Source: Acidovorax delafieldii (GTDB lineage: Bacteria > Pseudomonadota > Gammaproteobacteria > Burkholderiales > Burkholderiaceae_C). From it: a DNA stretch of 64,000 nucleotides. Shown here piece by piece: positions 61,385 through 64,000 of this stretch. The position numbers and the translations under genes were made by a program. The notes below the pieces were generated by a model. It was not told the origin of the DNA. It did not search any database and was given only the letters and a program-made list of their open reading frames with translations. The stretch lies in assembly GCF_007993815.1 (NCBI RefSeq), contig NZ_VJWE01000011.1:1054001-1118000 (forward strand), read 5' to 3'. Position 1 is the first letter of the stretch. Each line of letters begins with the position of its first letter.

Positions 61385-63448
61385 ATGCCCGCATCCCTTG
61401 CCAACAACCGATCCGTCGCGCGCCAGGTCACGTTGACCGCCATTGCGCTGGTGGCCTTGGTGCTGGTGCTGGTGGGGCTAGCGATTGCCGTGCTGACCGA
61501 GCGCAGCACCCGCGCCCAGGTGGTGGCCAGCGTGGGCGACACGGCGCAGAGCGTGGCGCAGTCGCTGGACGCGGCCGACAACACCAACCGCGAGCTGGTG
61601 CAGCTGACCATGAAGGGCTTTCAGCGCTACTTCGAGGCCGCCATGCAGCTCGACGAAGCCTCGGGCGAGCTGCGCAGCTACGGCGCGCTGGTCAACGAGG
61701 ACTACGGCTCGGTCGACAAATTCGCCAGCGAAACGGGCGGCATTGCCACCGTGTTCGCCAAGAAGGGCGACGATTTCATCCGCATCACCACCTCGGTCAA
61801 GAACGACAAGGGCGAGCGCCAGATGGGCACGCCGCTTGGCCGCACCGACCCGGCCTACGCCACGGTGTCCAAGGGCGAGCCCTTTACGGGCGTCACGGTG
61901 GTGAACGGCAAGCCCTTCATGGGCCACTACCTGCCCGCCAAGGACGCCTCGGGCAAGGTCATTGCGCTGCTGTTCATCGGCAATGACATCAGCGTGTTCC
62001 ACGCCATGCTGCAAAAACAGGTGGCGCAGACGAAGTTCTTCGAACACGGCGGCACCTATGTGATCAACCCTGGCACCTCGCTGGACCAGGCCGTGTTTGT
62101 GTACCACCCCACCGCGCGCGGCAAGCGCGTGCTGGAGGCCTACCCGCAGGCGCGCCCCTTCTTTGAAGCGCTGGCCGCATCGCAGGACGGCTTTGTGCGC
62201 GGGGCCGCGGACGTGCTGGGCACCGGCGCCGAGAACCCCTGGGCCCTGGTGCGCAAGACCGGTGGCGGCTGGTGGGTGGTGGCGGAGGTGGCCGACGGTG
62301 AGGCCATGGCCAGCCAGCGGCGCGTCACGCTGGCAGTCTGGGGCCTGATGGCCGTGGCCGTGGTGCTGCTGGCCATCGGCCTGTTCGTCATGCTGCGCCG
62401 GGGCGTGAGCCGCCCGCTGCAGGACCTGACCCAGGCCATCACGCTGGTCGCGCAGGGCGACCTGACCGAGGCCTTCCACACCACGCGGCGCGACGAGATC
62501 GGCGCGCTGGTGCAGGAGGTGGAGGGCATGCGCCAGCGCTATACGCAAATGCTGCAGCAGGTGCGCAATGCCGTGGACAGCATCACCACCGCCAGCGCCG
62601 AGATTGCCAGCGGCAACCAGGACCTGTCGGCCCGCACCGAGGCCACGGCCAGTAGCCTGGCGCAGACCGCACAAAGCATGGAGCATCTGACCTCCACCGT
62701 GCGCCAGTCGGCCGACGCCGCCCGCCAGGCCAACCAGCTGGCCAGCACCGCCGCCGAAGTGGCTGCGCGGGGCGGCCAGGTGGTGGGCGAGGTGGTCACC
62801 ACCATGGGCGACATCAACCAGAGCTCGCGCAAGATCGCCGACATCATCGGCGTGATTGATTCGATCGCGTTCCAGACCAACATCCTCGCGCTCAACGCTG
62901 CGGTGGAAGCCGCCCGTGCGGGTGAGCAGGGCCGGGGTTTTGCCGTGGTGGCCAGCGAAGTGCGCAACCTGGCCGGGCGCAGCGCCGAGGCGGCGCGCGA
63001 GATCAAGGCGCTGATTGGTGCGTCCGTAGAGCGGGTGGAATCGGGCGCGCGCCTGGTGCAGAACGCGGGCAGCACCATGGACGAGATCGTGGGTTCGGTC
63101 AAACGGGTGGGCGACATCATTGGCGAGATCACCGCAGCGTCGACCGAACAGTCCGACGGCATCGGCCAGGTCAACACCGCCGTCAACCAGCTCGACCAGA
63201 TGACGCAGCAGAACGCCGCGCTGGTGGAGCAATCGGCCGCCGCTGCGCAAAGCCTGCGCGAGCAGGCCACGCGGCTGGCCGGGGCGGTACAGGTGTTCAA
63301 ACTCTCGCGGGGCGACGGCACGGCGACCCACGGTGGCCTGGGTTACTCGGCGCGCGAGGCCCTGGCTGCGCCCATGGCGCAGACCGGCGACGGCGAGGGA
63401 CAGCACGCGCCCGGCAGCGGAGCCCGGGCGCCCGCCCAGCTGCAATAG
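61385..63448 (+). CDS. Methyl-accepting chemotaxis protein
   Basis: A 687-residue chemoreceptor. Membrane helices are at ~18-40 ([20 protein letters not shown]) and ~316-340 ([20 protein letters not shown]), enclosing a large periplasmic Cache-type sensor ([40 protein letters not shown]). HAMP ([20 protein letters not shown]) precedes the signalling domain, with the conserved hairpin [24 protein letters not shown] motif and [12 protein letters not shown]. The C-terminus lacks the NWETF-type CheR pentapeptide. AGGAGA lies upstream of the ATG. Confidence 0.93.
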   Translation: MPASLANNRSVARQVTLTAIALVALVLVLVGLAIAVLTERSTRAQVVASVGDTAQSVAQSLDAADNTNRELVQLTMKGFQRYFEAAMQLDEASGELRSYGALVNEDYGSVDKFASETGGIATVFAKKGDDFIRITTSVKNDKGERQMGTPLGRTDPAYATVSKGEPFTGVTVVNGKPFMGHYLPAKDASGKVIALLFIGNDISVFHAMLQKQVAQTKFFEHGGTYVINPGTSLDQAVFVYHPTARGKRVLEAYPQARPFFEALAASQDGFVRGAADVLGTGAENPWALVRKTGGGWWVVAEVADGEAMASQRRVTLAVWGLMAVAVVLLAIGLFVMLRRGVSRPLQDLTQAITLVAQGDLTEAFHTTRRDEIGALVQEVEGMRQRYTQMLQQVRNAVDSITTASAEIASGNQDLSARTEATASSLAQTAQSMEHLTSTVRQSADAARQANQLASTAAEVAARGGQVVGEVVTTMGDINQSSRKIADIIGVIDSIAFQTNILALNAAVEAARAGEQGRGFAVVASEVRNLAGRSAEAAREIKALIGASVERVESGARLVQNAGSTMDEIVGSVKRVGDIIGEITAASTEQSDGIGQVNTAVNQLDQMTQQNAALVEQSAAAAQSLREQATRLAGAVQVFKLSRGDGTATHGGLGYSAREALAAPMAQTGDGEGQHAPGSGARAPAQLQ

Positions 63449-63547
63449 GGCGCACGAACGGTGGGGGTGGTCATCCGGCGGTTTGCGGTCTGTGGCCCTT
63501 GGTTTATGCTGGTCTGATTCCTTCCACTCCCCCGCCCACCTGCATTC

Positions 63548-64000
63548 ATGGCCGCCCACGTCCCCACCATGCTGGCAATGATCATTGCCAGCTCCCTCAT
63601 GATGGCGGCCTCCATGGCCGTGGTGGGCTGGGGCCGACGGCGCGATGGCCTGGGCCGCTGGGCGGCGGCCCTGCTGGTCAACGCCATCGGCCACTTGCTC
63701 ATCATGCTGCGCGGCCTGATCCCCGATGTGTTGTCCATCGTGGTCGGCAACCTGATGTTGTCCAGTGTGTTCGTGGGGATGATTGCTGCGGTCTATCAGT
63801 TCCAGGGGCGCCCCGTGCGCTGGCCCCTGCTGCTGGCACCACCGCTGCTGGTGCTGGTTTTTGTCTCGGTGTTCATCGACAACTTTCCGGCGCGGGTGAG
63901 TTTTGTGGGCCTGGTCATCGGGCTGCAGGCCGTGTGGGCGTTGCTGGCGGCACTGTCGCACCGGCACGCCACCGTGGGGCGCGGGCAGTGGCTGCTGGTG
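63548..64000 (+). CDS. Membrane protein, N-terminal part, cut by the window end
   Basis: 151 codons are open to the last base without a stop. Five or more hydrophobic helices are visible (MLAMIIASSLMMAASMAVVG, AALLVNAIGHLLIMLRG, VVGNLMLSSVFVGMIAAVYQ, LLLAPPLLVLVFVSVFIDN, FVGLVIGLQAVWALLAALSH). The pattern resembles the membrane-sensor half of diguanylate cyclases or histidine kinases, but no signalling domain lies within the window. The ATG at 63548 is the first in frame after the MCP gene. Confidence 0.6.
   Translation, partial: MAAHVPTMLAMIIASSLMMAASMAVVGWGRRRDGLGRWAAALLVNAIGHLLIMLRGLIPDVLSIVVGNLMLSSVFVGMIAAVYQFQGRPVRWPLLLAPPLLVLVFVSVFIDNFPARVSFVGLVIGLQAVWALLAALSHRHATVGRGQWLLV

Overview
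High-GC bacterial chromosome carrying the replication-origin neighbourhood of a betaproteobacterium, most likely Burkholderiales, family Comamonadaceae (Acidovorax-like). The placement rests on gene content and protein style (homoserine O-acyltransferase metX followed by metW, PHB-depolymerase-type esterase, rpmH-rnpA-yidD-yidC-mnmE next to dnaA-dnaN-gyrB) and on about ten copies of a 50-65 bp repeat whose pattern I recall from Comamonadaceae genomes. No rRNA, tRNA, CRISPR array, prophage or insertion sequence was seen.

Layout. 0-12.7 kb: end of an M28 peptidase, a PHB-depolymerase-like esterase and its ribbon-helix-helix neighbour, a PPOX protein, a YjdM protein, DinG helicase, a cobalamin-binding-type radical SAM enzyme, a gamma carbonic anhydrase, a TetR regulator facing a membrane-anchored metallo-beta-lactamase-fold hydrolase, and a MocR-type regulator. 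12.8-19.4 kb: OsmC/FMN-binding pair, a homoserine dehydrogenase behind a threonine-rich leader peptide and terminator, a ferredoxin, acylphosphatase, a DUF72 protein and a two-component system. 19.5-24.5 kb: DUF2147, CcdA-like and TlpA-like proteins, a serine hydrolase and an acyl-CoA ligase. 24.5-32.5 kb: a YkgJ protein and a type I restriction-modification operon (hsdR-hsdM-hsdS) ending in an AlbA_2/ATPase gene. 32.6-42.7 kb: gyrB, dnaN and dnaA leftward; rpmH, rnpA, yidD, yidC and mnmE rightward; the candidate origin lies at about 38.1-38.4 kb. 42.7-53.6 kb: a lone cyclic-nucleotide-binding protein, an Ala/Pro-rich protein, apt, a large GGDEF-EAL protein, a Kef-type antiporter, the kdsD-kdsC-lptC operon and a short-chain dehydrogenase. 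53.6-64 kb: two paralogous glycine-rich RRM proteins, a GDT1-family cation exporter behind a yybP-ykoY-type manganese riboswitch, metX-metW, a glycerophosphodiesterase, a MerR/oxidoreductase pair, hydroxypyruvate isomerase, a chemoreceptor and the start of a membrane protein.

Most of the window is ordinary housekeeping DNA. The most interesting signals are in RNA and repeats. They are: (i) a 49-codon leader ORF ending in a Thr/Ile run, followed by competing hairpins and an intrinsic terminator ahead of hom; (ii) a hairpin that hides the Shine-Dalgarno sequence, conserved with a wobble substitution, ahead of both RRM genes; (iii) a riboswitch whose closing strand can instead form a 10-bp hairpin; (iv) the dispersed repeat, which appears to have been taken into the reading frames of mnmE and a dehydrogenase and to bridge the hsdM stop and hsdS start; and (v) hsdS target-recognition segments flanked by exact direct repeats.
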